Part shown: in pieces, positions 8,367-17,109 of the stretch
Position numbering within the stretch: position 1 is the stretch's first letter
Layout: the number at the start of each line of letters is the position of its first letter
DNA from: Natronococcus jeotgali DSM 18795
Lineage (GTDB): Archaea > Halobacteriota > Halobacteria > Halobacteriales > Natrialbaceae
Direction of reading: 5' to 3'
Length of the DNA stretch: 44,036 nucleotides
NCBI RefSeq assembly: GCF_000337695.1
Contig: NZ_AOIA01000032.1
Location: 12,718-56,753 of the forward strand
The notes under the pieces: generated by a model
What the model saw: the letters and a program-made list of their open reading frames with translations, nothing else
What the model was told of the DNA's origin: nothing
The model's database searches: none
Made by a program: the position numbers and the translations under genes

Positions 8367-9293
8367 TCAGGTGTCCGGATACGGGATCTCGAGTTCCTCC
8401 CCGTCGTCCGGAACGAACACCTCGCCCGGGAACACCTCGCGGGCCTCCTCGAGGTGGGCCGAGACGTCGCCGGCGTACCGCGAGGAGAGGTGCATCAGCG
8501 CCAGCCGTTCGGCGCCCGCGCGGGTGGCGATCTCGGCGGCCTGACTGGCCGTCGAGTGAGCGGTGTGAGCGGCGCGGTCGGCGCGGTCGTCCGCGAACGT
8601 CGCGTCGTGGATCAACAGGTCGGGATCGTCCGCGGCCTCGATCGCCGCGGCGACCGGGCGGGTGTCGCCGGTGTAGACGATCGATCGCCCGGGGCGGGGG
8701 TCGCCGACGACCTGTTCGGGGTCGACGACGGTTCCGTCCTCGAGTTCGACGGGCTCGCCCGCGTGGAGCTGCGAGAACTTCGGCCCCACGGGAACGCCGA
8801 GCTCCTCGGCTCGCTCGCGGTCGAACCGTCCCTTTCGATCGTCCTCGATCAGGGCGTAGCCGACCGAGCGGGTGTCGTGGTCGGTCGCGAACGCTCGCAC
8901 CTCGTACTCGTCGGCGCGGTAGGCGACGTCGCCGCCGCCGACCTCGTCGATCCGCACCGGAAACGAGGGCCGGTTGCCCAGCGCGTGGACCAGCGATTTC
9001 AGCTCCCGGCGCGTGCCGCGAGGTGCGTGGATCGCCAGGGGATCCTCGCGGTCGTTGAAGTCCATCGTCTGGAGGAGTCCGGGAAGTCCGAGGACGTGAT
9101 CGCCGTGGAGGTGCGTGACGAAGATCTGGGAGATAGAAAAGCCCGTCCCGAACCGCATCATCTGACGCTGAGTCCCCTCGGCGGCGTCGAACAGCAACCC
9201 CTCGCCCTCGCGGGCGACGAAGATTCCGCTCGGATTCCGCTCGGTCGTCGGAACGGCCCCGCCGGTCCCCAGAAACGTCACGCGCAGTGGCAT
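8367..9293 (-). CDS. rnz: Ribonuclease Z (tRNA 3' processing endonuclease)
   Basis: This metallo-beta-lactamase-fold endonuclease removes the 3' trailer from tRNA precursors. It has 308 residues, normal for the short tRNase Z form. The signature HLHGDH (residues 61-66) provides the main zinc ligands, preceded by the family N-terminus LGTGGAVPTTERN. Further ligands lie in YTGDTRP, in LIHDATFAD and in the late HLSSRYAGD motif. ATG 9293 is used; a GTG directly before it (9296) is an alternative. Confidence 0.95.
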   Translation of the reverse strand: MPLRVTFLGTGGAVPTTERNPSGIFVAREGEGLLFDAAEGTQRQMMRFGTGFSISQIFVTHLHGDHVLGLPGLLQTMDFNDREDPLAIHAPRGTRRELKSLVHALGNRPSFPVRIDEVGGGDVAYRADEYEVRAFATDHDTRSVGYALIEDDRKGRFDRERAEELGVPVGPKFSQLHAGEPVELEDGTVVDPEQVVGDPRPGRSIVYTGDTRPVAAAIEAADDPDLLIHDATFADDRADRAAHTAHSTASQAAEIATRAGAERLALMHLSSRYAGDVSAHLEEAREVFPGEVFVPDDGEELEIPYPDT

Positions 9294-9441
9294 CACTGTC
9301 CGTTCGACGCGCTGAGACTAAACCGCCTTCGGATCCGTCGGGCCCGACGAGGTCGGCGGGGCCGCGCCGTTCCGAACCGGCAAACGGACTGTGCGTTTTA
9401 CGTCCCTGCAGCGCTAACGTGTCGAGCATCACTACCCCCAA

Positions 9442-10572
9442 ATGAGTTCGAGAGTGACGTTCGGAACCATCAAGAGAGTTACCGCCGTCCTGATCGCGAT
9501 CGCGATCGTTCTCGCGGCGGGAATCATCGTCGGACAGGCGCCGGCTATCTTCGGCGTCGACGACGATCCCGCGGCTTCGATCACGTTCGAGGATCAGGAA
9601 AGCGACGGCACGAGCGTCACCGTCGACGAGGTTACCCTCTCCGACGGCGGGTTCGTCGTCATCACCGCCGACGGCGACGAGCCCCTCGCGGTCTCCGAGT
9701 ACCTCGAGGACGGATCCCACGAGAACGTCACCGTCGAGAGCCGGGAGAACGGGACCGATCTCGCCGGGCAGCTGACCGCGACGGTTCACGAGGACACCGG
9801 CGAGGAGGAGACGTTCGAGTACGGCGAGACCGACGGCGAGGAGGATCCCCCCTACCTCGAGGACGGGTATCCGATCAGCGACACCGCGTCGGTGACGATC
9901 GACGAGGAAGCGGGCGTCTCCAACTCGTTCCTCGTCGAGTCGCTGGAAGCCCCCGACGCGGCGACGACAAACGAGACGATCACGGCCGTCGCCGAGGTCA
10001 GAAACCCCACGGAGTTCGCACAGCAACAGGTCGTCGAGTTCCGACTGAACGGCACCGTCCTCGAGCGCCAGATCCTCGAGCTCGACGGCGGCGAGAGCCG
10101 CGAGGTCACCTTCGAGATCGACACGAACGGCGCGCCACCGGGCACCCAGACCTACGGTGTTTACACCGACGACGACGGCGAACTCGGCGAGATCGAGCTC
10201 GAGTTCCACACGGATCCGTCCGTCGACGTCGTCGACGCCGACACCGACGAGGTGACCGTCGACGTCGCGACCCCCGAGCGCGGGTTCGTCGCGATCGAGG
10301 ACGGCGACGAGGTCCTCGGCACCGGCGACGCGCTCGATCCCGGCGAGCACGAGAACGTCACCGTCGCGTTCGACGAGAACGCCAGCGTCGGCGAGGACGA
10401 CGAGTTGACCGCCGTCGTCTACGGGGGCGACCCCGAGGACGTCGAGTCGGCGGCGCCCATCGAGCACGACGGAGAGCCCGTCGAGCAGACGTTCACCGTC
10501 GCGGAGGCTCGAGCCGAATCCGACGAAGCCGAGAACGGCGCGGACGGGAACGGCGCAAGCGACGGGGCGTAA
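9442..10572 (+). CDS. Exported or membrane-anchored beta-rich protein, DUF7282-like
   Basis: The protein has 376 residues. An N-terminal hydrophobic helix (about 13-34) ends without a lipobox, so it is either a signal anchor or a Sec signal. Two similar beta domains of about 100 residues (about 48-155 and 258-355) each open with a V-T-V-D-E/V start and hold an ENVTV strand; this pattern resembles DUF7282. Between them lies a CARDB-like domain (about 160-250). The protein is strongly acidic and ends in a Gly/Ala/Asp tail. No enzyme motif is visible; adhesion or a cell-surface role is plausible. The DUF label is from memory and is tentative. Confidence 0.65.
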   Translation: MSSRVTFGTIKRVTAVLIAIAIVLAAGIIVGQAPAIFGVDDDPAASITFEDQESDGTSVTVDEVTLSDGGFVVITADGDEPLAVSEYLEDGSHENVTVESRENGTDLAGQLTATVHEDTGEEETFEYGETDGEEDPPYLEDGYPISDTASVTIDEEAGVSNSFLVESLEAPDAATTNETITAVAEVRNPTEFAQQQVVEFRLNGTVLERQILELDGGESREVTFEIDTNGAPPGTQTYGVYTDDDGELGEIELEFHTDPSVDVVDADTDEVTVDVATPERGFVAIEDGDEVLGTGDALDPGEHENVTVAFDENASVGEDDELTAVVYGGDPEDVESAAPIEHDGEPVEQTFTVAEARAESDEAENGADGNGASDGA

Positions 10573-10623
10573 CGCGGCGGCCAACCGACCGATTCTTACC
10601 GCTTACACCCCTACCGACGGGCG

Positions 10624-11628
10624 ATGGACGCGCCGCTGTGGACCGACACCCACGCCCCGGAGCTGGCCGAGTTGCCACAGGACGACGCTCGCGAGTACCT
10701 CCAGCGAGCCGTCGAGGAACCGCTCAACCTCGTCCTGCAGGGACCGCCCGGCAGCGGCAAAACCGCGGCGGCGCGCGCGCTCGCTCGAGCGGCCCACGAC
10801 GATCCGGACAACGACTTAGTCGAGATCAACGTCGCCGACTTCTTCGGCCGGACGAAAACGGAGATCAAGAACGACCCCCGCTTCGCCGCCTTCCTGGCCG
10901 GGCGGTCGTCGATGTCCAAACGCGACATGATCAACCGCGTCCTCAAGGAGTCGGCGAGCTACGCCCCCGTCTCCGGGGAGTACAAGACGATCCTGCTGGA
11001 CAACGCCGAGGACGTCCGCGAGGACTTCCAGCAGGCGCTGCGCCGGATTATGGAGCAACACCACCGAACGACCCAGTTCGTCATCGCGACCCGCCAGCCG
11101 ACCAAGCTCATCCCGCCGATCCGCTCGCGGTGTTTCCCCGTCTCGGTTCGCGCGCCGACCAGCGAGGAGACCGTCGCGGTGCTGGAGCGGATCGTCGAGG
11201 CGGAAGACGTCGAGTACGACGACGAGGGCCTCGAGTTCGTCGCCGGCTACGCGAACGGCAACCTCCGGAAGGCGATCCTCGCGGCCCAGACCACCGTCGA
11301 GGACGCGGGCGAGCTAACGATGAGCGCGGCCTACGAGACGATCGGCGAGGTCGGCCTCGCCGAGGAGGTCGAGGGGATGCTCGAGGACGCCGAGGCGGGC
11401 GCGTTCACGGACGCCCGGAAGACGCTGGACGACCTGCTCGTCGACGAGGGACTCGACGGCGAGGAGGTGCTGGATCTCGTACTCGAGGTCGCGCGGAAAC
11501 GCTACCAGGGCGAGAAACTGGCCCGCACCCACCGGCTGGCGGCCGACGTCGAGTTCGAGATGCACGAGGGAACGAGCGACCGCATTCACGTCTCGCACCT
11601 GCTCGCGGAACTCGGCCGGAACGCGTAG
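10624..11628 (+). CDS. rfcC: Replication factor C small-subunit-like AAA+ ATPase
   Basis: This is a clamp-loader-type ATPase of 334 residues. Walker A GPPGSGKT (40-47) is intact. Walker B reads LLDNAED (124-130), where RFC subunits usually have LDEAD, so the catalytic glutamate is Asn127. Sensor 1 reads ATRQ (155-158) instead of the usual CNY, so the sensor Asn is Arg157. The SRC arginine-finger motif (168-170) and the C-terminal collar helices remain. It could load PCNA as the second small subunit known from haloarchaea, with altered ATP hydrolysis. Family membership is firm, the subunit name less so. Confidence 0.8.
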   Translation: MDAPLWTDTHAPELAELPQDDAREYLQRAVEEPLNLVLQGPPGSGKTAAARALARAAHDDPDNDLVEINVADFFGRTKTEIKNDPRFAAFLAGRSSMSKRDMINRVLKESASYAPVSGEYKTILLDNAEDVREDFQQALRRIMEQHHRTTQFVIATRQPTKLIPPIRSRCFPVSVRAPTSEETVAVLERIVEAEDVEYDDEGLEFVAGYANGNLRKAILAAQTTVEDAGELTMSAAYETIGEVGLAEEVEGMLEDAEAGAFTDARKTLDDLLVDEGLDGEEVLDLVLEVARKRYQGEKLARTHRLAADVEFEMHEGTSDRIHVSHLLAELGRNA

Positions 11629-11681
11629 CCGCGTCACGTTCCGGGCCCGGACTTTTCGCGATTCAGAACCGAGGGGTGGGT

Positions 11682-12119
11682 ATGCCGACCGTCCGCGAGA
11701 CCTACATCGAAAACCGATTCCGCGTCCAGCCCAACCACGCGAACAACAACGAGACGCTCCACGGCGGGAACCTGATGAAGTGGCTCGACGAGATCGGCGC
11801 GATGGCGGCGATGCGCTTCGCCGGCGAGACCTGCGTCACCGCCCGGGTGAACGAACTCGACTTCGAGCGCCCGATCAGGATCGGCGACATCGCGCTGGTC
11901 GAGGCCTACGTCTACGACGCGGGTCGCTCGAGCGTCCACGTCGCGCTGCGGGCCTGGCGAGAGGAGCCCCGAACCGGCGAGGCCGAGAAGACGACCGAGT
12001 CCTCCTTTACTTTCGTCGCGATCGACGAGGACGGGAGCCCGCAGCCGGTTCCCGAACTGACCGCCGAGAGCGAGGAGGGAAAACGGCTTCGCGAGCGCGC
12101 ACTCGAAGCCGACTACTGA
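11682..12119 (+). CDS. Acyl-CoA thioesterase, hotdog fold
   Basis: This 145-residue single-hotdog protein would hydrolyse acyl-CoA to acid and CoA. The motif LHGGNLMKWLDEIGAMAA (from about residue 26) is the central helix of the YciA/ACOT-type family, with the usual Asn and Asp near it. FERPIRIGDIALVEAYV forms the next strands. ATG 11682 gives the standard N-terminus; the frame is open far upstream only because of GC richness. The stop lies four bases from the convergent tRNA methyltransferase stop. Confidence 0.9.
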   Translation: MPTVRETYIENRFRVQPNHANNNETLHGGNLMKWLDEIGAMAAMRFAGETCVTARVNELDFERPIRIGDIALVEAYVYDAGRSSVHVALRAWREEPRTGEAEKTTESSFTFVAIDEDGSPQPVPELTAESEEGKRLRERALEADY

Positions 12120-12123
12120 GTTC

Positions 12124-13203
12124 TCACTCGAGTGCCAGCACGTACCGCGTCAGCGACCGGTGCACCCGGCGTTCGAAGGCGGCCTCGAGGTTCCAGCCGG
12201 CCTGGCGAGCCTCGCTCGCCCACGAGCGGTCGGCGACGACGACGGCTCGCGAGGCGATCCGGCGGGCTTCCGAGAGCGCGCCCGAAACGAGGTCCTCGAG
12301 GCGGTGGGTGTCGATCTTCGACTGGCGGCCGTAGGGCGCGTCGAAGACGACGCCGTCGACCGCGCCGTCGGCGAACGGCAACCGGGTCGCGTCGCCGCGG
12401 CCGACGTGCCACGAACCGCGGGAGACGCCCGTCGGCGACGGCTCGTCGCGCTCGAGGAAGTGCTCGAGGTTCGTCCGCGCGCCGTCGACCATCTTCGCCT
12501 GGGCGTCCGTACCGACGACGTCGGCGCCGACCAGCCCCGCCTCGACCAGCACGCCGCCCGTTCCGCACATCGGATCCAGGATCGTCGCGCCGGGGCGGGC
12601 GCCCGCGACGTTCGCGACCGCGCGGGCCAGCAGCGGGTCCATGCTGCCGGGCTGGAAGAACGGCTTGTCCGTCGGCGCGCGGGTTCCGAAGTCGCGGACG
12701 CTCTCGGCCGCGAGCCAGCCCAGCGCACAGACCGACACCGACTCGTCGACCCCTCCCTCGGCGTTCGAGAGCAGGTCGCCCCGCCCGTCCTCGTCGCGCT
12801 CGAACTGACCCTCGGAGAAGGCCACCCGCAGGAGGTAGTCGGGGTCCTCGAGATCCACCGAGAAGCCCCGGTCGACCAGCACCTGGCCGAGTTCCCGTTC
12901 GGCGCACTCGGTGCTGACGCCGGTCGAACCGTGGACGTCGGTCGCTCGCACCGCGACTGTCGCGTCCCGGTCCCGATCGATCGAGGCCGCCTCGAGCAGC
13001 GCCCTCGCGCTCGCGAGGTCGGCGTCGGTCCGACCCAGCAGTTCGCTCGCGCGGTGCGCGTAGGCGAGTCCGCGAACGCGCTCGGGAACGACGGCGTTCG
13101 CGAGGGCGAGTCCGGGCGCGATCGGGCGAACGTCGGCCGCGGCGCTTTCGGCCTCGCGGGCCGCGAACGCGTCGTCCTCGCCGCCGAGCTCGAGGAAGTA
13201 CAC
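12124..13203 (-). CDS. trmG10: tRNA (guanine-N2)-methyltransferase, G10 type (TIGR01177-like)
   Basis: The 359-residue enzyme is predicted to methylate N2 of G10 in tRNA. An N-terminal region of about 170 residues fits a THUMP-containing half. The Rossmann methyltransferase half begins with DPMCGTGGVLVEAGL, which binds S-adenosylmethionine, and continues with GTDAQAKMVDGARTNL. The catalytic motif IV reads FDAPYGR, where this family usually has DPPYG, so the first Pro is Ala. The product ends near YVLALE. N2-methylation is known for the family; the exact position is inferred. Confidence 0.85.
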   Translation of the reverse strand: MYFLELGGEDDAFAAREAESAAADVRPIAPGLALANAVVPERVRGLAYAHRASELLGRTDADLASARALLEAASIDRDRDATVAVRATDVHGSTGVSTECAERELGQVLVDRGFSVDLEDPDYLLRVAFSEGQFERDEDGRGDLLSNAEGGVDESVSVCALGWLAAESVRDFGTRAPTDKPFFQPGSMDPLLARAVANVAGARPGATILDPMCGTGGVLVEAGLVGADVVGTDAQAKMVDGARTNLEHFLERDEPSPTGVSRGSWHVGRGDATRLPFADGAVDGVVFDAPYGRQSKIDTHRLEDLVSGALSEARRIASRAVVVADRSWASEARQAGWNLEAAFERRVHRSLTRYVLALE

Positions 13204-13392
13204 GTTTCGTCGTGACGCGGGCGCGAGTATCAGCGTACCGTTTTCCGCGCTCGGAACACGATCGCGTCTCGATGGTTGCTCGAGAACTTAGCACACGGAT
13301 TCGGCTGAATCGCTCGGAGGATGCCGAGCGACGGTGATTTCGTTATCGAACCGTTCGGTACAAACCGGATATATCAGGTGCCGGTACCAACC

Positions 13393-13400
13393 TTTATAAA
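13393..13400 (+). promoter_or_regulatory. TATA box of the tbp gene
   Basis: TTTATAAA is centred about 31 bp upstream of the ATG at 13428. Further AT-rich tracts occur at 13368-13375 (GGATATATC) and 13402-13409 (CTTAAATA), so other start sites or autoregulation by TBP are possible. Confidence 0.65.
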
Positions 13401-13427
13401 CCTTAAATACGTCTTTTTAAGCGACTT

Positions 13428-13988
13428 ATGACGGATCCGAAGGACACCATCAACATCGAAAACGTGGTGGCGTCGACCGGCATCGGACAGGAGCTCGATC
13501 TGCAAAGCGTCGCGATGGACCTCGAGGGGGCCGACTACGACCCCGAACAGTTCCCTGGCCTCGTCTACCGCACGCAAAACCCCAAGTCCGCCGCCCTGAT
13601 CTTCCGCTCGGGGAAGATCGTCTGTACCGGTGCGAAAAGCACCGACGACGTCCACGAGAGCCTCCGCATCGTCTTCGACAAGCTCCGGGAGCTCCAGATC
13701 CAGGTCAACGAAGACCCCGAGATCGTCGTCCAGAACATCGTCACGAGCGCGGACCTCGGACGCAACCTCAACCTGAACGCGATCGCGATCGGGCTGGGCC
13801 TCGAGAACATCGAGTACGAGCCCGAGCAGTTCCCCGGTCTCGTCTACCGGCTCGACGAACCCGAGGTCGTCGCCCTGCTGTTCGGTTCCGGGAAACTCGT
13901 CATCACCGGCGGGAAAAAGCCCGAGGACGCCGAACACGCCGTCGACAAGATCGTCTCCCGCCTCGAGGATCTCGGCCTGCTCGAATAG
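13428..13988 (+). CDS. tbp: TATA-box-binding protein
   Basis: This general transcription factor, used with TFB, recruits archaeal RNA polymerase. It has 186 residues in two direct repeats (about 8-95 and 98-186), each with the PEQFPGLVYR segment and a following SGK strand: IFRSGKIVCTGAK in the first and LFGSGKLVITGGKK in the second. These form the DNA-binding saddle. The length is normal for archaea. The gene is preceded by an unusually AT-rich promoter with several TATA-like boxes. Haloarchaea often carry several TBP paralogues; which one this is cannot be told. Confidence 0.97.
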   Translation: MTDPKDTINIENVVASTGIGQELDLQSVAMDLEGADYDPEQFPGLVYRTQNPKSAALIFRSGKIVCTGAKSTDDVHESLRIVFDKLRELQIQVNEDPEIVVQNIVTSADLGRNLNLNAIAIGLGLENIEYEPEQFPGLVYRLDEPEVVALLFGSGKLVITGGKKPEDAEHAVDKIVSRLEDLGLLE

Positions 13989-14291
13989 GGACCCCGCACG
14001 ATTCTCGCGGTCGTCGCTCCCCCAGAACCATCGTTCGCGCTGACCGTTCGCGCCGTTTCTGCCGCGTTCGTTCCGATACCGACCCGCTACCGGTCCGCCC
14101 ACGGGTCCGCGACCGACGGCGGTAATCCCGGTTTACCCCTCTCGTATCGCGACCGTCGAGTTCGTCGCGACCGTTCGCTCGAGTTGTCGACCGTTTATTT
14201 CGGCTCGAATCGTCGGGACTGGCCTAAACCGGACCGGAGGATCGGAAACGACCGACCGCGTTTATTCGACCCGGCTGAGTCTCCGTCAGTG
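13989..14291. other. Intergenic region upstream of the DUF7344-like gene
   Basis: The gap is 303 bp and no gene was seen. It is rich in CGACCG/GTTCGC-like short repeats without clear periodicity. A TATA-like TTTATTCG (about 14261-14268) is centred 26-29 bp upstream of the GTG/ATG pair at 14289/14292. Confidence 0.5.
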
Positions 14292-14687
14292 ATGACGCTC
14301 CATCCGGACCGAACGGCGTCCGTCGCCGAGTGGTCGAGCGGAGAACCCGCGTGCCTTCGTGCCCTCACCCGCGGCGAGTTCGGCCGCGTGCTGTCCAACG
14401 ACCGACGACGCGGGGTCGTCGAGCACCTTCTGGCCGCCGAAGAGCCGATCGCGGTCCAGCAGCTCGTCGGCTGGCTCGCGGACGCCGAGGACGAGACGAC
14501 CGCCCTGACGACCATCCACGAGCTGCGACAGCGGGTCCACGTCGCGCTGTGTCGGACCCACCTGCCGCTGCTCGAGCGCTACGGCCTCGTCCGGTACGAC
14601 CGCGAGCGCGGGCAGGTCTCGCCCGCGGCGAACCTCCGGGAGTTCGAGTCCGTCCTCGAGGACGTCGACCTCGAGCGACCCTGGTGA
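14292..14687 (+). CDS. Winged-helix protein, DUF7344-like
   Basis: The 131-residue protein has a helical N-terminal domain that matches the haloarchaeal winged-helix pattern: VLSNDRRRGVVEHLL (about residues 34-48), then AVQQLVGWLAD, then a predicted recognition helix around HVALCRTHLPLLERYGLV and a wing with YDRERGQV. Such proteins are predicted transcription regulators. ATG 14292 is favoured by a TATA-like box about 29 bp upstream; GTG 14289 is equally possible. No ligand domain is present. The target genes are unknown. Confidence 0.7.
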   Translation: MTLHPDRTASVAEWSSGEPACLRALTRGEFGRVLSNDRRRGVVEHLLAAEEPIAVQQLVGWLADAEDETTALTTIHELRQRVHVALCRTHLPLLERYGLVRYDRERGQVSPAANLREFESVLEDVDLERPW

Positions 14688-14774
14688 CCGACGAACGCGT
14701 TGACCACGTTGTTGCACCGTCACCGGGGTGCGACAGTTCGGACCGACCGGTTTTGTAATACGGGACCTGACCGA

Positions 14775-15545
14775 TTAGTCAGCCGCCTGGCCGCCGTCAA
14801 CCGGTACAGTGACACCGGTCACGAAGGACGCATCCTCGGAGCAGAGAAAGGCCACGACACTCGCCATCTCTTCCGGTTTGGCGTGGCGCCCCATCGGGAC
14901 GTCGGACATGGCACTCGTGTCGAACGGCAATTCGCGGGGATCCGAACCGCCCGCCATCGTCTCCTGGATGTTCGTCTCTGTCGGCCCGGGCGCGATCGCG
15001 TTGACGCGGACGCCTCGCTCGGCGTACTCGAGTGCGGCCGTCTTCGTCAGCCCCACGACGCCGTGTTTGCTGGCGACGTAGTTCCCGAGTCCACCCATCC
15101 CGACGAGTCCCGCCTCGGACGCTGTGTTCACGATGACTCCCCCGCCCTGGTCTTCCATCACGGCCAGTTCGGCTTTCAGTCCGGCCCAGACACCCTTCAG
15201 ATTGACGTCGACGAGTTGTTCCCAGTCGTCCTCGTCGATGTCCGCGACATCCTCGAAACCGGTGAGGATACCGGCGTTGTTGTGGGCGATGTCGAGACTC
15301 CCGTACGTATCGATTGCGACCTCGACGAGTCGCTGAACCGCTTTGGGGTCGGTGACGTCGGCCGAGACGAAAGTGGCGGATCCGCCGTCGTCCTCGATAG
15401 CTGCGACCACGTCCTCACCACGGTCCTCGTCGATGTCGGAAACCACGACGTTAGCGCCCTCGCTGGCGAGGCGTCGAGCCGTTGCGCGTCCGATTCCCGA
15501 TCCGGCTCCGGTAACGAGCGCCGTATCGTCAGTGAAGCGTTCCAT
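14775..15545 (-). CDS. Short-chain dehydrogenase/reductase (SDR)
   Basis: This NAD(P)-dependent oxidoreductase has 256 residues and the classical SDR fold. The cofactor motif TGAGSGIG occupies residues 12-19; NNAG is at 89-92. Active-site residues are Asn115, Ser143, Tyr156 and Lys160. Asp37 (VVVSDIDE) after beta-2 favours NAD over NADP. The C-terminal [10 protein letters not shown] is typical of 3-oxoacyl-ACP reductase and glucose-dehydrogenase-like members, so the substrate is open. A perfect 14-bp palindrome sits between its TATA box and its start codon, pointing to control by a dimeric repressor. No regulator gene is adjacent. Confidence 0.9.
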   Translation of the reverse strand: MERFTDDTALVTGAGSGIGRATARRLASEGANVVVSDIDEDRGEDVVAAIEDDGGSATFVSADVTDPKAVQRLVEVAIDTYGSLDIAHNNAGILTGFEDVADIDEDDWEQLVDVNLKGVWAGLKAELAVMEDQGGGVIVNTASEAGLVGMGGLGNYVASKHGVVGLTKTAALEYAERGVRVNAIAPGPTETNIQETMAGGSDPRELPFDTSAMSDVPMGRHAKPEEMASVVAFLCSEDASFVTGVTVPVDGGQAAD

Positions 15546-15552
15546 ATCCCCT

Positions 15553-15566
15553 TGAACGTACGTTCA
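15553..15566. promoter_or_regulatory. Palindromic operator TGAACGTACGTTCA
   Basis: This perfect 14-bp palindrome is centred between the TATA box (15573-15579) and the SDR start codon (15545), so a bound dimer would cover the transcription start. The core AACG-NN-CGTT matches the style of TetR-family operators such as PaaR sites. The regulator is not in the window. Confidence 0.7.
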
Positions 15567-15572
15567 GAAGGG

Positions 15573-15579
15573 ATATATA
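15573..15579 (-). promoter_or_regulatory. TATA box of the SDR gene
   Basis: ATATATA is centred 31 bp upstream of the ATG at 15545, on the far side of the palindrome. Confidence 0.6.
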
Positions 15580-15714
15580 GTTCAGGACGGATCTCGCCCC
15601 GCTGTTGGGCGATCGTTGTACGCGACCGACGCCTCCCACGTCACGTCCGATCCGTGGCGCCGCTTCGCCGGACGGGGCTGTCATCGACACTCCTTCGCCA
15701 GTCGCTCGAGAACC

Positions 15715-16572
15715 CTACTCGACGAGCCGTTCGATCTCCGTGACGAGGATGTCGCTGGCGCCGGCTCCTTTGACGTCGGTGATCGTCTCGAAGACGTCCC
15801 GCTCGTCGACGACGGCGTGGACCGCGAGCATCCCGTCGCCGTCGTCGTCGGCGATGTCCATGATCGTCGGGCCGCCGAGTCCGGGGATCACCTCGCGGAC
15901 GTCGGCGAGTCGATCCTCGGGGACGTTCATCATCAGGTAGCGTTTCCCCTCGGCCTGTTTCACCGACGACAGCGCCGTCCGCACCTCCTCGACTTTCGGA
16001 TCGTCGACGACGTCCTCGCGGGCGAACAGCCGCACGGAGCTCGAGAGCACCTCCTCGACGATCGCCAGCCGGTTCATCTTCAGGGTCGTTCCCGTGCTCG
16101 TGATGTCGACGATGGCGTCGGCCATCTCGACGTGGGGCGTCAGCTCGGTTGCGCCCGAGACCTCGACGACGTCGGGCTCGACGCCGGTCTCGGCGAAGAA
16201 CTCGCGGGTGATGTTGGGGAACTCGGTGGCGACGGTCTTGCCGGCGAGATCCGCGACGCTTTCGATGTCGTCGTCCTCGGGCGCGGCGAGGACGAGCCGG
16301 CAGCGTCCGAACTCGAGGTCGAGCAACTCGGCAACGTCGTCGACGCGGGCCTCCCGGACCTGGTCGTAGCCCGTGATTCCCATCTCGGCCGCGCCGTCGG
16401 CGACGTACTCGGGGATGTCGGCCGCGCGGGCGAACAGCACCGAGACGTCGGGGTCGACGGTGTCGGCGTACAGTTTGCGGTCGGCACCGTTCTCGAGGTG
16501 CAGCCCCGCCCGTTCTAGGAGGTCGATCGTCGGCTCGTGCAGGCGGCCCTTGTTGGGGACGGCGATTCGCAT
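15715..16572 (-). CDS. hisG: ATP phosphoribosyltransferase (long form)
   Basis: It catalyses the first step of histidine synthesis, condensing ATP and PRPP to phosphoribosyl-ATP. The length of 285 residues is that of the long HisG form with a C-terminal regulatory domain. The N-terminal [14 protein letters not shown] and the PRPP-binding segment [17 protein letters not shown] are diagnostic. The C-terminal domain begins near [13 protein letters not shown] and includes [10 protein letters not shown]; in the family it binds histidine for feedback inhibition. No other his gene is adjacent, which is usual for haloarchaea, where his genes are scattered. Confidence 0.95.
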   Translation of the reverse strand: MRIAVPNKGRLHEPTIDLLERAGLHLENGADRKLYADTVDPDVSVLFARAADIPEYVADGAAEMGITGYDQVREARVDDVAELLDLEFGRCRLVLAAPEDDDIESVADLAGKTVATEFPNITREFFAETGVEPDVVEVSGATELTPHVEMADAIVDITSTGTTLKMNRLAIVEEVLSSSVRLFAREDVVDDPKVEEVRTALSSVKQAEGKRYLMMNVPEDRLADVREVIPGLGGPTIMDIADDDGDGMLAVHAVVDERDVFETITDVKGAGASDILVTEIERLVE

Positions 16573-16684
16573 TATCGGACCGTTCGACGTCGCACGGGAA
16601 CTGTTTTTCCCTCCCGGCGACTCGAGCGGTCAGAACGCGGATCGAAAAACGGTTCGAAGCGGGATCGGGGGTTCGAAAGCGACC

Positions 16685-16972
16685 CTAGAACGACACCGCG
16701 TCGGGGGAGTACGGGCTCCCCGGCGGCGTCGGATCGCGGTCGCTGTAGCCGACCCGACCGACCGCCTTGTTGCTCACCGCCGAGTAAACGGCGAACCGGG
16801 CGTCCTCGGAACTCTCGAAGGTTTCGGACTCCAGACGCTCGAGTACCTCCTCGACCGTCTCGGTCCCGTTCGGGAGTTCGAGGGTCCGCTCGCCGTGCTC
16901 TGCGATCAGTTCCTCGGTGGTCGCGGGGTACTCGTAGTCGTCGATGACTTCGCCGGTGCCGTTGAGCAGCAT
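16685..16972 (-). CDS. DUF5789-family small protein
   Basis: The 95-residue acidic protein contains the block EYPATTEELIAEHGERTLEL, then GTETVEEVLERL, and ends near a GYSDRDP motif. This is the pattern I associate with haloarchaeal DUF5789. ATG 16972 is chosen because a TATA box lies 30 bp upstream; the upstream in-frame ATG would overlap that box. The function is unknown. It is divergent from the PHP gene. Confidence 0.72.
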   Translation of the reverse strand: MLLNGTGEVIDDYEYPATTEELIAEHGERTLELPNGTETVEEVLERLESETFESSEDARFAVYSAVSNKAVGRVGYSDRDPTPPGSPYSPDAVSF

Positions 16973-16997
16973 TACATCGATATCTGCGTGAACAATG

Positions 16998-17005
16998 ATT
17001 ATAAA
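16998..17005 (-). promoter_or_regulatory. TATA box for the DUF5789 gene
   Basis: ATTATAAA (TTTATAAT on the coding strand) is centred about 30 bp upstream of the ATG at 16972. Confidence 0.55.
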
Positions 17006-17022
17006 CATTTTCCATAATCAAT

Positions 17023-17061
17023 CTCTAGGAGTACCCTACACCTTAAACACCTAGAGGGTAC
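17023..17061. repeat. Overlapping inverted repeats in a divergent promoter region
   Basis: Two 7-bp stems share bases: CTCTAGG (17023-17029) pairs with CCTAGAG (17050-17056), and GTACCCT (17031-17037) pairs with AGGGTAC (17055-17061). They cannot both form fully at once. The block lies between the divergent DUF5789 and PHP genes and could be an operator. Confidence 0.4.
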
Positions 17062-17109
17062 CGGGCCCGGCGACGATCGCACAACGGTGAGCTTAGGGAC
17101 CCGGGAGGG

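Noticed and set aside
8184-11681. A very long plus-strand open frame crossing rnz and the RFC gene
   Set aside because: Arg/Arg-Gly-rich translation with no domain; it is a GC-driven shadow. Only its last part, from 11682, is a real gene (thioesterase).
16661-16690. GTTCGAA-like sequence that could be a tRNA T-loop
   Set aside because: No acceptor, D or anticodon arms can be formed around it.
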